64,000 nucleotides of DNA from assembly GCF_000308655.1 (NCBI RefSeq), contig NZ_BAGC01000112.1:62001-126000 (forward strand), in the 5' to 3' direction. Below, in pieces: positions 18,032 to 26,312 of this stretch (position 1 is the stretch's first letter; every line of letters starts with the position of its first letter). The position numbers were made by a program, and so were the translations under genes. The DNA is from Nocardia niigatensis NBRC 100131. Lineage in GTDB: Bacteria; Actinomycetota; Actinomycetes; Mycobacteriales; Mycobacteriaceae. Below the pieces are notes generated by a model, which was not told the DNA's origin, made no database searches, and worked only from the letters and a program-made list of their open reading frames with translations.

Positions 18032-19054
18032 TCATCGTGATTCGCTCGGCTGCACCAAATGACGGGTGAGTGCGTGAACGAGCCGTTCGAGCCACTCTCG
18101 AACGGTGCCGGTCACCCCTGGATTGTGCTGCTGGAATCTGTCCCAGTTCACCCTCCAGGCCAAGATATCGTCGGCCTCGAAATCGTCTGCGGCTTCCCCG
18201 AGTACGCGGCGCAGTAGTGACCAGCTGAGCTGAATACGCGGCGATTCCGCCAAAAGCACGGCGTCGTAGAGATCCTTACCGGCCCCGCCCGCACGGCTAT
18301 CGCCATACTCATCGCTCTCGCTCGAATCGGTATAGAGCCACAACAGTTTCCATGCCAGCGATACCTCCGGGCTCGCGGTGACGCACGGAGTGGCCGCGTG
18401 CCCGTCGCCTCGCGGCACGAGTGTCCAGACGGGGGAGTCGGGCAGCGATTGGTCGGCGGCGAAATCCAATTGCACTTCGCCCGCCATTGTCTCGGGGCCG
18501 ATCGTGTACCACGGCACCCGAACTCGTAGACCTGGCGTGTCGTAATAGTCGAGCGAGTAGCCGCCATCCGTCCCGCCGTCGATACCGCCGGCGTCGAGAA
18601 CCACACCCGCCGACCCTTCCGGCCGCTCCCGAATGGTCTCGGTCAGCGAGTCCAGCAGCGGACTCCAGGTGTGATTCTCGCTGTAGTCGTCCGGATCCAC
18701 CCAGTGCAACCCCTCCGGAGGCAGGATCGGCCGCAGCCCGAACGACTCGAATTCCTCGTCCTCCCACATCTCGTCGCTCACCGCCCCGAACGCGGCCTCG
18801 GGCCAATGCTGCACCCACGACAAATCGTCGACAAAGGGGAACGGATCGGCTGGATCGGTGAACGCGACCTCGCTGGGTTCCGGCACGATCCAATCCAGAT
18901 CGCCCGGCGCTCGCGCCGCATCGCCCACCCAGGCCGCCATCGTCATACTGCCCCGCAGCACGAGTCCCCGTCCCCATGGCGACTCGGCGATCAACGCCAG
19001 CATGTGATCCAACGCCGCCCGCTGAGCGACACGAAACCCTGGAGTCCTCTCCAC
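18032..19054 (-). CDS. AbiEii/AbiGii-like nucleotidyltransferase
   Basis: About 340 residues. The N-terminal part has the polymerase-beta-like pattern LVLRGSMTMAAWVGDAARAPGDLDW, i.e. the GS signature followed by R and DxD, typical of the nucleotidyltransferase family that includes AbiEii toxins. Downstream there is a helical region with AWKLLWLYTD and AGKDLYDAVLLAE that also fits it. AbiEii-type toxins modify tRNA or related targets and usually travel with an AbiEi antitoxin; no antitoxin-like gene adjoins this one. GTG 19054 is used because GGAGGT stands before it; a TTG at 19099 is less likely. Confidence 0.7.
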   Translation of the reverse strand: MERTPGFRVAQRAALDHMLALIAESPWGRGLVLRGSMTMAAWVGDAARAPGDLDWIVPEPSEVAFTDPADPFPFVDDLSWVQHWPEAAFGAVSDEMWEDEEFESFGLRPILPPEGLHWVDPDDYSENHTWSPLLDSLTETIRERPEGSAGVVLDAGGIDGGTDGGYSLDYYDTPGLRVRVPWYTIGPETMAGEVQLDFAADQSLPDSPVWTLVPRGDGHAATPCVTASPEVSLAWKLLWLYTDSSESDEYGDSRAGGAGKDLYDAVLLAESPRIQLSWSLLRRVLGEAADDFEADDILAWRVNWDRFQQHNPGVTGTVREWLERLVHALTRHLVQPSESR

Positions 19055-19280
19055 ACCTCCGACGCTAGAACAAGGGTGTGACAGACCCGCCCGACGCAAT
19101 CCCGTTGGCGGACGACCGGATTGCCGGGCGTCGTCATCTGGCTCAACCGTTCTGATCCCGCACTATGCCTGTGGAATTGAAAAACGCCGCCAGACGGCCG
19201 AAAGTGCGAGATGCGTCCGGCTCTCCGGTGTTCGGCGTTACGGCGCGCGGGGTGGTGTTCGTCTGACGGCCCGGACGGGG

Positions 19281-19297
19281 CGATCAGCGTCTGATCG
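19281..19297. promoter_or_regulatory. CGATCAG-CGT-CTGATCG inverted repeat
   Basis: A perfect 7-bp-arm inverted repeat with three-base centre, about 50 bp upstream of the small gene at 19347. It is the only clear element in the 19055-19346 gap, which otherwise holds no gene I can support. Confidence 0.45.
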
Positions 19298-19346
19298 AGA
19301 TATTTGCACGCCGCTGACAGGCCCCGACGGTCGGTAAGGACTAACG

Positions 19347-19637
19347 TTGATCGTTATGTCGAGCAGGGACATTGTGGTGACGGTGGGTGAGGATGATTGG
19401 CTCACGTTGCGCGATGCGGCGGAATGCGCGGGGATGAGCGTGGAGGCTTACGTTTCGTGGGGCGTTCGGGTGCTGGCACTGCAGGCCCGGCCCGGCGGCG
19501 TGAAACAGGGCGGGCGCGAGGGCAGTCCGCGGGCGGGCAGACGCGCCGCCGAACTCCCGGACGAATCGGAATCGGCCGTGTGGACCGAAACCTTCACTCA
19601 GCGTCTGTCGCATCGCGCCGAGCGCCAAAAGGACTGA
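19347..19637 (+). CDS. Small hypothetical protein
   Basis: A 96-residue protein from TTG 19347 (AAGGA six bases upstream) or 93 from ATG 19356. Residues 9-46 (VVTVGEDDWLTLRDAAECAGMSVEAY...) look like a short beta-strand plus two helices, reminiscent of ribbon-helix-helix antitoxin-type DNA binders, followed by a charged disordered tail. It does not adjoin a toxin in the same operon; the AbiEii-like gene is divergent and 290 bp away. The family is not certain. Confidence 0.5.
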   Translation: MIVMSSRDIVVTVGEDDWLTLRDAAECAGMSVEAYVSWGVRVLALQARPGGVKQGGREGSPRAGRRAAELPDESESAVWTETFTQRLSHRAERQKD

Positions 19638-19775
19638 TCGGGAGCCACGGCCAGATCCTGGTAGACCGTCTCCACCACAGCTGGCATCGGCGATCACCCC
19701 TGGCGACATCGACTGAGCGGACGCACGGTCGGGGCTCACCGAGCGTATGGACGATCTCGTCGCATCGGGGCGGAT

Positions 19776-20339
19776 ATGGGAAACACCGCTATCGTGGGAT
19801 CGGTGACCCGCCTTGGAATCCGCGTGTTGAAGGTGTTTCCCGTTGTCGCGCTGTGCGCCGTGGCCGTCGGCTGTACCGAAACTTCGCACACCGCGCATTC
19901 CTCCGAGAAGGCCCGGCCCGTGCCGACCGGTTCACTCGACACGCTGGGGATCACGACCCAGGTGACCACGACCACCCCGGCGATGGTGACCACCACGGCG
20001 GCAGCGCCGCAGCCCGCGCCGGTCCAGCCCGCGCTCACCGCGGACGATGCCCGCTACACCGTTCGCCGCTACCTGTCGCGCTGGATCGGGCAGCCTCTCC
20101 AGCCCGATGACACCGAGGGCAAGTATCCGCTCGTCTGCGCGGGTTCGGTCCTGGCCAACAACCCCGGAAGACTCACCGGCACAACGGCGTTCGACTCCGA
20201 CCACATGACCGCCCGCACCGGCGACACCGGCGCGGACGTGACCGTCCCGGTGACGAATTCCTCCGCCGTCACCACCACGCTCACCTTCACCCTGCGGGCC
20301 GCGACCCAGGGCTACTGCATCGTGGACATCGCGAGCTGA
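19776..20339 (+). CDS. Secreted lipoprotein, hypothetical
   Basis: A 187-residue protein with signal peptide and lipobox (AVAVGC, Cys33), then a Thr/Pro/Ala-rich linker (TTQVTTTTPAMVTTTAAAPQP) and a small C-terminal domain (LTADDARYTVRRYLSRWIG...GYCIVDI) with two cysteines that could pair. Similar small surface lipoproteins are common in nocardiae. The last 28 bp overlap the 3' end of the convergent ParA gene. The start could be ATG 19776 or GTG 19803. Confidence 0.75.
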   Translation: MGNTAIVGSVTRLGIRVLKVFPVVALCAVAVGCTETSHTAHSSEKARPVPTGSLDTLGITTQVTTTTPAMVTTTAAAPQPAPVQPALTADDARYTVRRYLSRWIGQPLQPDDTEGKYPLVCAGSVLANNPGRLTGTTAFDSDHMTARTGDTGADVTVPVTNSSAVTTTLTFTLRAATQGYCIVDIAS

Positions 20340-21160
20340 CCCATCGGCCGCCCCGAACGCTTCAGGAACTCCCGTGCCAGTTCCCGATACTGTTCCGCGC
20401 CACGGGATTTGGGCGCCCACGCGGTGAGCGGCTCACCCGCGATGGTGGAGTCCGGGAACCGCACGGTCCGTGAGATCACCGTGTCGTACAACTCGTCGCC
20501 GAAGGTCTCCGCCACCCGATCCCGTACCTGCCGGGAGTGCAGCAGCCGTGGATCGAACATGGTGACCACGATGCCCGACAGTTCGAGTCGCGGATTGAGC
20601 CGTTCGCGCACCTTCTCCATGGTGTCGTTGAGCAGCGCGAGCCCGCGCAACGAGAAGTATTCGCACTCCATGGGAATGATGACCCCGTCCGCGCAGGCGA
20701 GCGCGTTCACGGTGAGCAGGCTCAGCGACGGCTGGCAGTCGATGAGGATGTAGTCGTAGCGATCCCGGATCGGATCCAGCACCCGGGCCAGGGAATGCTC
20801 GCGCCCGACCTCGTTGACGAGCTGGATCTCGGCCGCCGACAGATCGATATTGCTGGGCAGTAGATGCAGATTGGTGACGCTGGTCTTGATCAGCACGTCG
20901 TCGATGGGCGGCGCGTTCCGGCCGAGCAGGTCGTAGACGGTGAGTTCGAGATCGTGGTGCGCGACGCCCAGCGCCGCCGACAGCGCCCCCTGCGGATCGA
21001 GGTCCACCAGCAGCACCCGCAGCCCGCACTCGGCAAGCGCGGCACCCAGATTGACCGTCGAGGTGGTCTTCCCGACACCGCCCTTCTGATTGCACAGCGC
21101 AATCACCTGGGCTTGGTCTCCGGTCGCCCCGGCCTCCCCAACAGCATTGTTTGCCGACAT
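20312..21160 (-). CDS. ParA/Soj-type ATPase (orphan)
   Basis: A 282-residue deviant-Walker ATPase: NQKGGVGKTTSTVNLG with both lysines, DLDPQGALSAALG, and DYILIDCQPSLSLLTVNALA. The C terminus is basic-helical. There is no ParB gene or parS-like site beside it, so it is unlikely to be the chromosome-partition copy; it could be the SMC-linked Soj-type gene or position another cargo. ATG 21160 is well defined. The upstream 21161-21384 gap contains a hairpin and no gene. Confidence 0.9.
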   Translation of the reverse strand: MSANNAVGEAGATGDQAQVIALCNQKGGVGKTTSTVNLGAALAECGLRVLLVDLDPQGALSAALGVAHHDLELTVYDLLGRNAPPIDDVLIKTSVTNLHLLPSNIDLSAAEIQLVNEVGREHSLARVLDPIRDRYDYILIDCQPSLSLLTVNALACADGVIIPMECEYFSLRGLALLNDTMEKVRERLNPRLELSGIVVTMFDPRLLHSRQVRDRVAETFGDELYDTVISRTVRFPDSTIAGEPLTAWAPKSRGAEQYRELAREFLKRSGRPMGQLAMSTMQ

Positions 21161-21323
21161 TTCGCCAGCCTAACCTGTCACGTGGCGGATCGGTCGGACC
21201 CTCTCCGGAGCCTTTTTCACTTCCGTGATCGTGCCCAAGTGCGGGGATGGTCGGGTGCCGCGTGGCGAACCCGCATGTCGTACAAGGGGTGAACCAGTCT
21301 CACGCTGCTCGTTAGCCACACGC

Positions 21324-21362
21324 CGATGGGGCGGGGTAGTCGACGACGGCCCCGCCCCATCG
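21324..21362 (-). terminator. 13-bp GC-rich stem-loop after the dehydrogenase
   Basis: CGATGGGGCGGGG (21324-21336) pairs perfectly with CCCCGCCCCATCG (21350-21362) around a 13-base loop. It lies 22 bp downstream of the dehydrogenase stop on the minus strand. No T run follows, as is usual in high-GC actinomycetes. Confidence 0.6.
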
Positions 21363-21384
21363 AAATCCGGATCAACCGGGCAAA

Positions 21385-22452
21385 TCACTTGTCCGGCAGG
21401 ACCAGGATCTTCACGTGCTCCTCCGGATCGCGCAGCGCCGTGAACGCGTCCGCCACCCCGTCCAGCCCGACCCGGCCGGTGATCAAGGCTTCGGCGTCGA
21501 TGACTCCGGATGCCAGTCGCTCCAGCGTGATCTCGTACGCGTTCTCGTACGGCCCGTGCCCGAAATTGACGGCGATCCGCCGGAACTGCCCGACCACGGG
21601 AATGATCGGCTCGTCCGCGAACGGCGCCGCCACCACCTGGATCCGCGAATTGAACGGCATGGTCCGCATGAGCGTGCCGAGAATCCCCGCGCGCCCGCTG
21701 CATTCGTAGGCGATGAGAATCCCGGTCCCCGAATGGCCCACCACGCTGTCCTGCTGCGCGACCGCCGTCATCCACGCCTCGATCGGATCCTGCTCGCTCG
21801 GGTCCACCACGATGTCCGCGCCGACGGCCCGCGCGAGCTCCCGCCGCTTGGGCGAGGGCTCCGACGCCACCACCAGCCGCGCCCCGTGCGCCTTGGCCGC
21901 GATGATCGCGCCCAGCCCGATGGTGCCGCAGCCGATCACCAGCGCCGAATCCGCGCCGGTGAGACCGGATTGCTGCACATGCATCTCGCCGACGTGCAGC
22001 GGCTCGGCCAGCGTCGCGTGCTCGAGCGAGAGCCCCTCGGGCACCTGCCGCACCCAGAACGCGTCCACCACGATGCTCTCGCCGAACGCCCCGTGATAGT
22101 CGTTCGAATACCCGATGATCGTCGGAATGCCGGTGGCCGCCTCGGTCGCCAGCCCGATCCCGGCGACGCGGTCGCCGACCGCGAAATCCGTGACCTCGGA
22201 GCCGATTTCGGTGACGGTGCCCGCGTACTCGTGCCCGAGCACGACCGGCCGCTCGGTGTCGAAGGTGGCCAGCGGATACCCGCTGTCCGCCGCCACCTGA
22301 ACGAACCGGCACGGATCCTTCGACATGGACAGGTCGCTGCCGCAGATGCCGCAGGCGGCCACCGCGATGCGCAGCTGTCCCGGTCCCAGCGCGGGCGGCT
22401 CGGCCACCTCGGCGGGAGTGAACTGGCCGTTCAGAAACTGTGTCGCGCGCAT
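21385..22452 (-). CDS. Zinc-type alcohol/polyol dehydrogenase (MDR)
   Basis: A 355-residue medium-chain dehydrogenase. CGICGSD carries the catalytic-zinc Cys, LGHEYAG the His/Glu pair, and VIGCGTIGLGAIIAAKAHGA the Rossmann fold. The four-cysteine structural-zinc lobe after GHE is missing (the segment reads GIGLATEAATGIPTIIGY), placing it in the MDR subgroup without structural zinc. It starts five bases after the stop of the luciferase-like monooxygenase upstream, so both are one operon. Substrate unknown. Confidence 0.9.
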   Translation of the reverse strand: MRATQFLNGQFTPAEVAEPPALGPGQLRIAVAACGICGSDLSMSKDPCRFVQVAADSGYPLATFDTERPVVLGHEYAGTVTEIGSEVTDFAVGDRVAGIGLATEAATGIPTIIGYSNDYHGAFGESIVVDAFWVRQVPEGLSLEHATLAEPLHVGEMHVQQSGLTGADSALVIGCGTIGLGAIIAAKAHGARLVVASEPSPKRRELARAVGADIVVDPSEQDPIEAWMTAVAQQDSVVGHSGTGILIAYECSGRAGILGTLMRTMPFNSRIQVVAAPFADEPIIPVVGQFRRIAVNFGHGPYENAYEITLERLASGVIDAEALITGRVGLDGVADAFTALRDPEEHVKILVLPDK

Positions 22453-22456
22453 GGGA

Positions 22457-23641
22457 TCACGCTCCTGTCGCGGCGGTCTCGCCGTAGTAGTCGGTGTGCG
22501 CCTTGGTGATCGCGGTGACCAGCTGCCCGATCAGCAGCTCCCGGTTGTCCTGCGCGAACCGCAGGCTGTCCTCGCGGCGGCGGTTGCGATTCTTGAAGTG
22601 CGGGATGACCTCCGAGGCGAACAGCTCGTAGCTGCGCTTGGTGTCCTCCCAGCTCGCCATGTCCACGTGCAGGATCAGCATGGTGCCGAAGCCGCCGGTC
22701 TTCTCGATGAGCTTCTCGATGCGCGCGATCGCCTCGTCCGGGGTGCCGATGATGGCCTGGCCGAATTCGCCGAGGTTCTCATCGCGCCACTGGTCGATGA
22801 TGCCCTTGGGCGTGTCCGCCCACGCGGGCTGCTCGCCGGTCTGCCGGTTCACGTACGCGGCCATCGAGCCGATGCGCCGGCTCACCGCGCGCTCGGCGTC
22901 GGAGCGGGTCTCGGCCAGGAAGATCGGATTGACCAGCCGCCAGCGCGAGCGGTCCGCGGTGTGGCCGTTTTCGGCGCACACCTTCTCGTAGACGCCCCAA
23001 TTGCGGTCCAGCACTTCGAATCCCATCGGGGAGCTGGCCGCCAGCGAAAGCAGCGACAGCCCGTTCTGCCCGGCCAGCACCGAGCCGTTGGGGGAGATGG
23101 TCGAGGCGGTGGCGATCTCGATGCCGGCGGGATCGTAGGTCGGCAGTTGGGCGCGGGCGTCGCGCAGGGTGAACCAGTCGGTGGTCGTGTTCACCACCTC
23201 GCCGCGCAGCAGCGCGAGGATGGCCTCGAGCGCCTCGCCCTGGCGGCGGCGCTGGTCCGATGGGTTGATGCCCATCATGTGCGCGTCCAGGGGGATCTTG
23301 CCCGGCCCGGTGCCGAAGATCAGGCGGCCGCGGGTCTGCAGGTCCAGTTGGGTGATGCGGTCGACGGTGACCAGCGGGTGGTGGTACGGCAGCGAGACCA
23401 CGCCGGTGCCGAAGCGCAGCCGCTCGGTGCGCTCGGCGGCCGCGGCGATGAAAACGTCTGGCGCGGGTACGATCTCGGCTCCGGTCGAGTGGTGCTCGCC
23501 CATCCATGCCTCGTCGAAGCCGAGGTGGTCGAGGTGTTCCATGAGATCGATGTCGCGGCGCAACTGCAGTGCCGGGTCGGCGTCGAGGGGGTGGTACGGG
23601 GCCAGGAAGGCCCCGAATTTCATCGATTCAGCGGTCCACAC
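22457..23641 (-). CDS. LLM-class (luciferase-like) flavin-dependent monooxygenase
   Basis: A 394-residue bacterial luciferase-like protein: MKFGAFLAPYHPLD start, DEAWMGEHHSTGAEIVPAPDVF, LRFGTGVVSLPYHHPL, GRLIFGTGPGKIPLDAHMMG and GLSLLSLAASSP. Members use reduced FMN and oxygen to hydroxylate or cleave hydrophobic substrates. GTG 23641 is chosen (AAGGAG eight bases upstream); many relatives would begin at the ATG six codons later (23623). It is co-transcribed with the dehydrogenase and faces a TetR gene across a palindrome. Confidence 0.9.
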   Translation of the reverse strand: MWTAESMKFGAFLAPYHPLDADPALQLRRDIDLMEHLDHLGFDEAWMGEHHSTGAEIVPAPDVFIAAAAERTERLRFGTGVVSLPYHHPLVTVDRITQLDLQTRGRLIFGTGPGKIPLDAHMMGINPSDQRRRQGEALEAILALLRGEVVNTTTDWFTLRDARAQLPTYDPAGIEIATASTISPNGSVLAGQNGLSLLSLAASSPMGFEVLDRNWGVYEKVCAENGHTADRSRWRLVNPIFLAETRSDAERAVSRRIGSMAAYVNRQTGEQPAWADTPKGIIDQWRDENLGEFGQAIIGTPDEAIARIEKLIEKTGGFGTMLILHVDMASWEDTKRSYELFASEVIPHFKNRNRRREDSLRFAQDNRELLIGQLVTAITKAHTDYYGETAATGA

Positions 23642-23704
23642 GGATGGATCTCCTTCACCCAGTGCCCCGGGCTTCGTCGCCCGGTGCGGTTCCCCGAGTA
23701 AACC

Positions 23705-23720
23705 TGGATCATGTGATCCA
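23705..23720. promoter_or_regulatory. TGGATCA-TG-TGATCCA operator
   Basis: An inverted repeat with 7-bp arms 64 bp upstream of the monooxygenase start, in the divergent region shared with the TetR gene. An AT-rich segment (ATAAATTT) follows. It is probably the TetR operator. Confidence 0.6.
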
Positions 23721-23883
23721 TAAATTTGGTTGTCCCGGTGAGTGGGCGCGGTCACAAAAGGCGATCGGCTCAGGTAATTCGACCTCGATAATGTGTCGTT
23801 CAACGACTCTGAATTCGGATGCTCGAACCAGTTCCGTACCCCGGGCGCGCCGAGCTCGGCGGCCGGTGTGTCAAGCTCGTGGC

Positions 23884-24531
23884 GTGACCGTTCAGATGCA
23901 GAACCGCCAGGGCAATGCGACCCGCACCCGGCTGGTGAAGACCGCCGAGCGCCTGTTCGCCGCGCAGGGCGTGGACGCGGTCTCGGTGCGCGCGGTGAAC
24001 GCCGCCGCCGGCCTGGGACCCTCGTCGGTCAACTACCACTTCGGCACCAAGGACGACCTGATCGCCGCGGTGCTGCTCGATCTCGGCGCGACCGTGCGCG
24101 ACCGCATTCGCGCCAATGCCGACGTGCTCGCCGCGCGCGCCGAGCCACCCACCGCCGAGACCCTGGTGCGCGCTGTCACCGAGCCCTATCGAGATCTGCT
24201 GCTGCGGCACCGAACCCGCGGCATGCGCTGGATCAAGATCGTGACCCAGCTCTCCCTGCTCGACCATCCCGCGCTGACGACTGCCGAGCAGGACCTGCCC
24301 GATCAGCTGCACGTCCAGCTCCGCCGCGCTTTCCCGCAGTCGGATCCCGCTCGCCTGGAAGCCCGCTGGGCCATCGCCCTCATGGGATTCCTGCAGGCCC
24401 TCAGCCGCGCCGACGACTGGCATCCCGCCGCCACCCCGCCGCCCGCGCAGGAACTGGAGTCCCTCTACGAAGACCAGGTCGTCTTCCTGATCGGCGGCCT
24501 CGACCGCCTGCTGGGCGGAACGGGCCGCTGA
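23884..24531 (+). CDS. TetR-family regulator
   Basis: A 215-residue TetR protein: RTRLVKTAERLFAAQGVDAVSVRAVNAAAGLGPSSVNYHFGTKDDL as HTH, then an all-alpha ligand domain with QLHVQLRRAFPQSDPARLEARW. Divergent from the luciferase-like monooxygenase/dehydrogenase pair, which it probably represses through the palindrome at 23705-23720. The start may be GTG 23884 or ATG 23896. Confidence 0.87.
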   Translation: MTVQMQNRQGNATRTRLVKTAERLFAAQGVDAVSVRAVNAAAGLGPSSVNYHFGTKDDLIAAVLLDLGATVRDRIRANADVLAARAEPPTAETLVRAVTEPYRDLLLRHRTRGMRWIKIVTQLSLLDHPALTTAEQDLPDQLHVQLRRAFPQSDPARLEARWAIALMGFLQALSRADDWHPAATPPPAQELESLYEDQVVFLIGGLDRLLGGTGR

Positions 24532-24604
24532 ATCGCCGGTAAAGCAAAAGTGGACGAAACATGACATACTTCGCCCACCCCTTTGCTCGGAAAGCGATTG
24601 CCCC

Positions 24605-24817
24605 ATGCCCGAAGACCCCGAACTCGCCCAGGCCCGTGTCCTGGCCCGAGAACTCCAGGCCCACGCGGACATGCTCACGCGCGAACTGGAATACGTCTCC
24701 CGCCCCGAAGCCCAAACCCGCGCCCAATCCGACCTCGCCGCCGTCCGCGGCCAACTGGACAGCCTCCACCGCCGCTTTCCGGACGTCATCACCGCCCCGG
24801 ACACCCTCGCCGGCTGA
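24605..24817 (+). CDS. Small helical hypothetical protein
   Basis: Seventy residues, strongly helical and charged (ELAQARVLARELQAHADMLTRELEYVSRPEAQTRAQ), with heptad-like spacing suggesting a coiled coil. No cysteine, signal or membrane segment. It stands alone between two regulators. Codon use is compatible with a gene, but there is no functional evidence. Confidence 0.5.
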   Translation: MPEDPELAQARVLARELQAHADMLTRELEYVSRPEAQTRAQSDLAAVRGQLDSLHRRFPDVITAPDTLAG

Positions 24818-24854
24818 TCGCGGATTCGGCGGTCCCGCAATCCGATCGGGCGCG

Positions 24855-25274
24855 TCAGGCTCGGGAGCCGGCGCCCACCCGCTGGAGTAGCGTCCGCAGC
24901 GTCTCGCGCTCCGAAGCCGACAGGTCCGCGAAGGATTCGGCCAGGACATTGTCGGCGATCTTGTTTCCAGCCGCGAGCGTGCGTCGGCCCTCGGGGGTCA
25001 GGCGGTGTTCGATGAGGCGGCCGTGGCCGGGTGTGCGATCGATCAGTCCGCGGGACGCCAGACGGTTGGCCAGGGTGCCGAAGGCCTGCTCGCTCTGAAA
25101 CGTCTCTTCCGCCAAGGCTCGTGCCGATGAACCGGGTTCGCGGTCGATGGCGCGCAGTGCATCCCATTGCGCCAGCGTGGTGCCCACCGTGGTGAGCCGA
25201 CTGTCCAGTGCGCGATGGTGGCGGTACTGCGCCTGCTTGATGGCTCGGCCCAGGGCCTGCAAATCTCCTGCCAT
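24855..25274 (-). CDS. MarR-family regulator
   Basis: A 139-residue MarR protein. The winged helix runs SSARALAEETFQSEQAFGTLANRLASRGLIDR to GRLIEHRLTPEGRR; flanking helices form the dimer interface. ATG 25274 is preferred over GTG 25280. Divergent from an alpha/beta hydrolase; a perfect 14-bp palindrome stands between the two and is the likely operator. Confidence 0.87.
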   Translation of the reverse strand: MAGDLQALGRAIKQAQYRHHRALDSRLTTVGTTLAQWDALRAIDREPGSSARALAEETFQSEQAFGTLANRLASRGLIDRTPGHGRLIEHRLTPEGRRTLAAGNKIADNVLAESFADLSASERETLRTLLQRVGAGSRA

Positions 25275-25302
25275 GGACACAGGTTAGCAGCGCGACTAAG
25301 GT

Positions 25303-25316
25303 TGTTTATATAAACA
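25303..25316. promoter_or_regulatory. Perfect palindrome TGTTTATATAAACA
   Basis: A 14-bp fully symmetric, all-but-AT sequence in a roughly 70% GC neighbourhood, 30 bp before each divergent start. It can serve as the -10 region of one or both promoters and as the MarR operator. Confidence 0.7.
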
Positions 25317-25345
25317 TGCTTAGTCATCGCGATTGGGAAGTGATC

Positions 25346-26074
25346 ATGAGTGAATTGGGTAGTGGCGCTGACATTCTCGTCCTGCACGGTGGTGCGGGGC
25401 CGAGTAGTGTGGCCGCGATTGCCGCGCATCTGTCGGGGACCGCGAATGTGGTGACTCCGACTCATCCGGGCTGGGATGGCACCCCCCGCCCGGCCGAGGT
25501 GAACACCATCGGTGACCTTGCTGAGGTCTACCTGCGATTGCTGGACGAACGGGAGCTGCGCGACGTAGTCGTCGTCGGATCCTCCATAGGTGGATGGATC
25601 GCCGCGGAGATGGCAGTTCGGGACTCCGGGGGTCGTCTTGCCGGGCTGGTGCTCATCGACGCGGTGGGCATTCGGGTCGACGACGCGCCGATTCGCGACA
25701 TCTTCGCGCTGACCCCCGCGGAGGTTGCCCGGTACTCGTGGCACGACCCGGACCGGGCCCGGCGGAATGCGCCCGAACTCACCCCTGCGCAAGCGGCTGT
25801 GCGGCAGGCGAATATGCGCGCGTTGCGCCACTATGCCGGTGAGCCGTACATGCACAATCCGGACCTGGCCGCCCGGCTGCGCGACGTCACGCTGCGGACT
25901 CTGTTGCTCTGGGGTGCGAGCGACGGAATCGCCACGCCGGCCTATGCGGCCGCCTATGCCGCCGCGTTCCCCGATGCGCGGCTCGAAATCATCGCCGACG
26001 CAGGGCATCTCCCGCATCTCGAGCGGCCGGAGTCGACCTTCGCGCACCTCGACACTTACCTGCGCGAGTTGTGA
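25346..26074 (+). CDS. Alpha/beta hydrolase
   Basis: A 242-residue hydrolase: LVLHGGAGPSSVAAIAAHL, nucleophile Ser in VVGSSIGGWIAAEM, acid in LLLWGASDGIATP and His in IADAGHLPHLERP. The triad is complete. ATG 25346 is preferred: an upstream ATG (25316) would overlap the palindrome. Controlled, by position, by the divergent MarR, so it may detoxify or use an aromatic or ester compound. Confidence 0.88.
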   Translation: MSELGSGADILVLHGGAGPSSVAAIAAHLSGTANVVTPTHPGWDGTPRPAEVNTIGDLAEVYLRLLDERELRDVVVVGSSIGGWIAAEMAVRDSGGRLAGLVLIDAVGIRVDDAPIRDIFALTPAEVARYSWHDPDRARRNAPELTPAQAAVRQANMRALRHYAGEPYMHNPDLAARLRDVTLRTLLLWGASDGIATPAYAAAYAAAFPDARLEIIADAGHLPHLERPESTFAHLDTYLREL

Positions 26075-26312
26075 ATAACGGCGGGGAGCGGAGATTACTG
26101 ACAGATCGTGCCGGAATTATCTGGATCGCTGGACCCCTCCGGGTGGTTAGCTGTAGCGTCACTGCACGATTCGCGAGAGGCTTGCTGGCTGCATACTCTT
26201 CCGGTTCACAGGCTCGGCTGTGCCGAATGCCAATTCGTTGCTTTATTGGTCGATCGTTCTTTCGCGCGCGGTCGGGAGCGGGATGAGAACGGCTGAAGTG
26301 TGAGGGACGTCG
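26075..26312. other. Intergenic region, no gene supported
   Basis: Leader of the lipase gene. It is visibly less GC-rich than its surroundings (TTGCTTTATTGGTCGATCG near 26232). Short open frames here lack coding character. A promoter for the lipase probably lies within it. Confidence 0.4.

Noticed and set aside
22325..23701. Plus-strand frame opposite the luciferase-like monooxygenase
   Set aside because: Shadow of a conserved gene; no family features.
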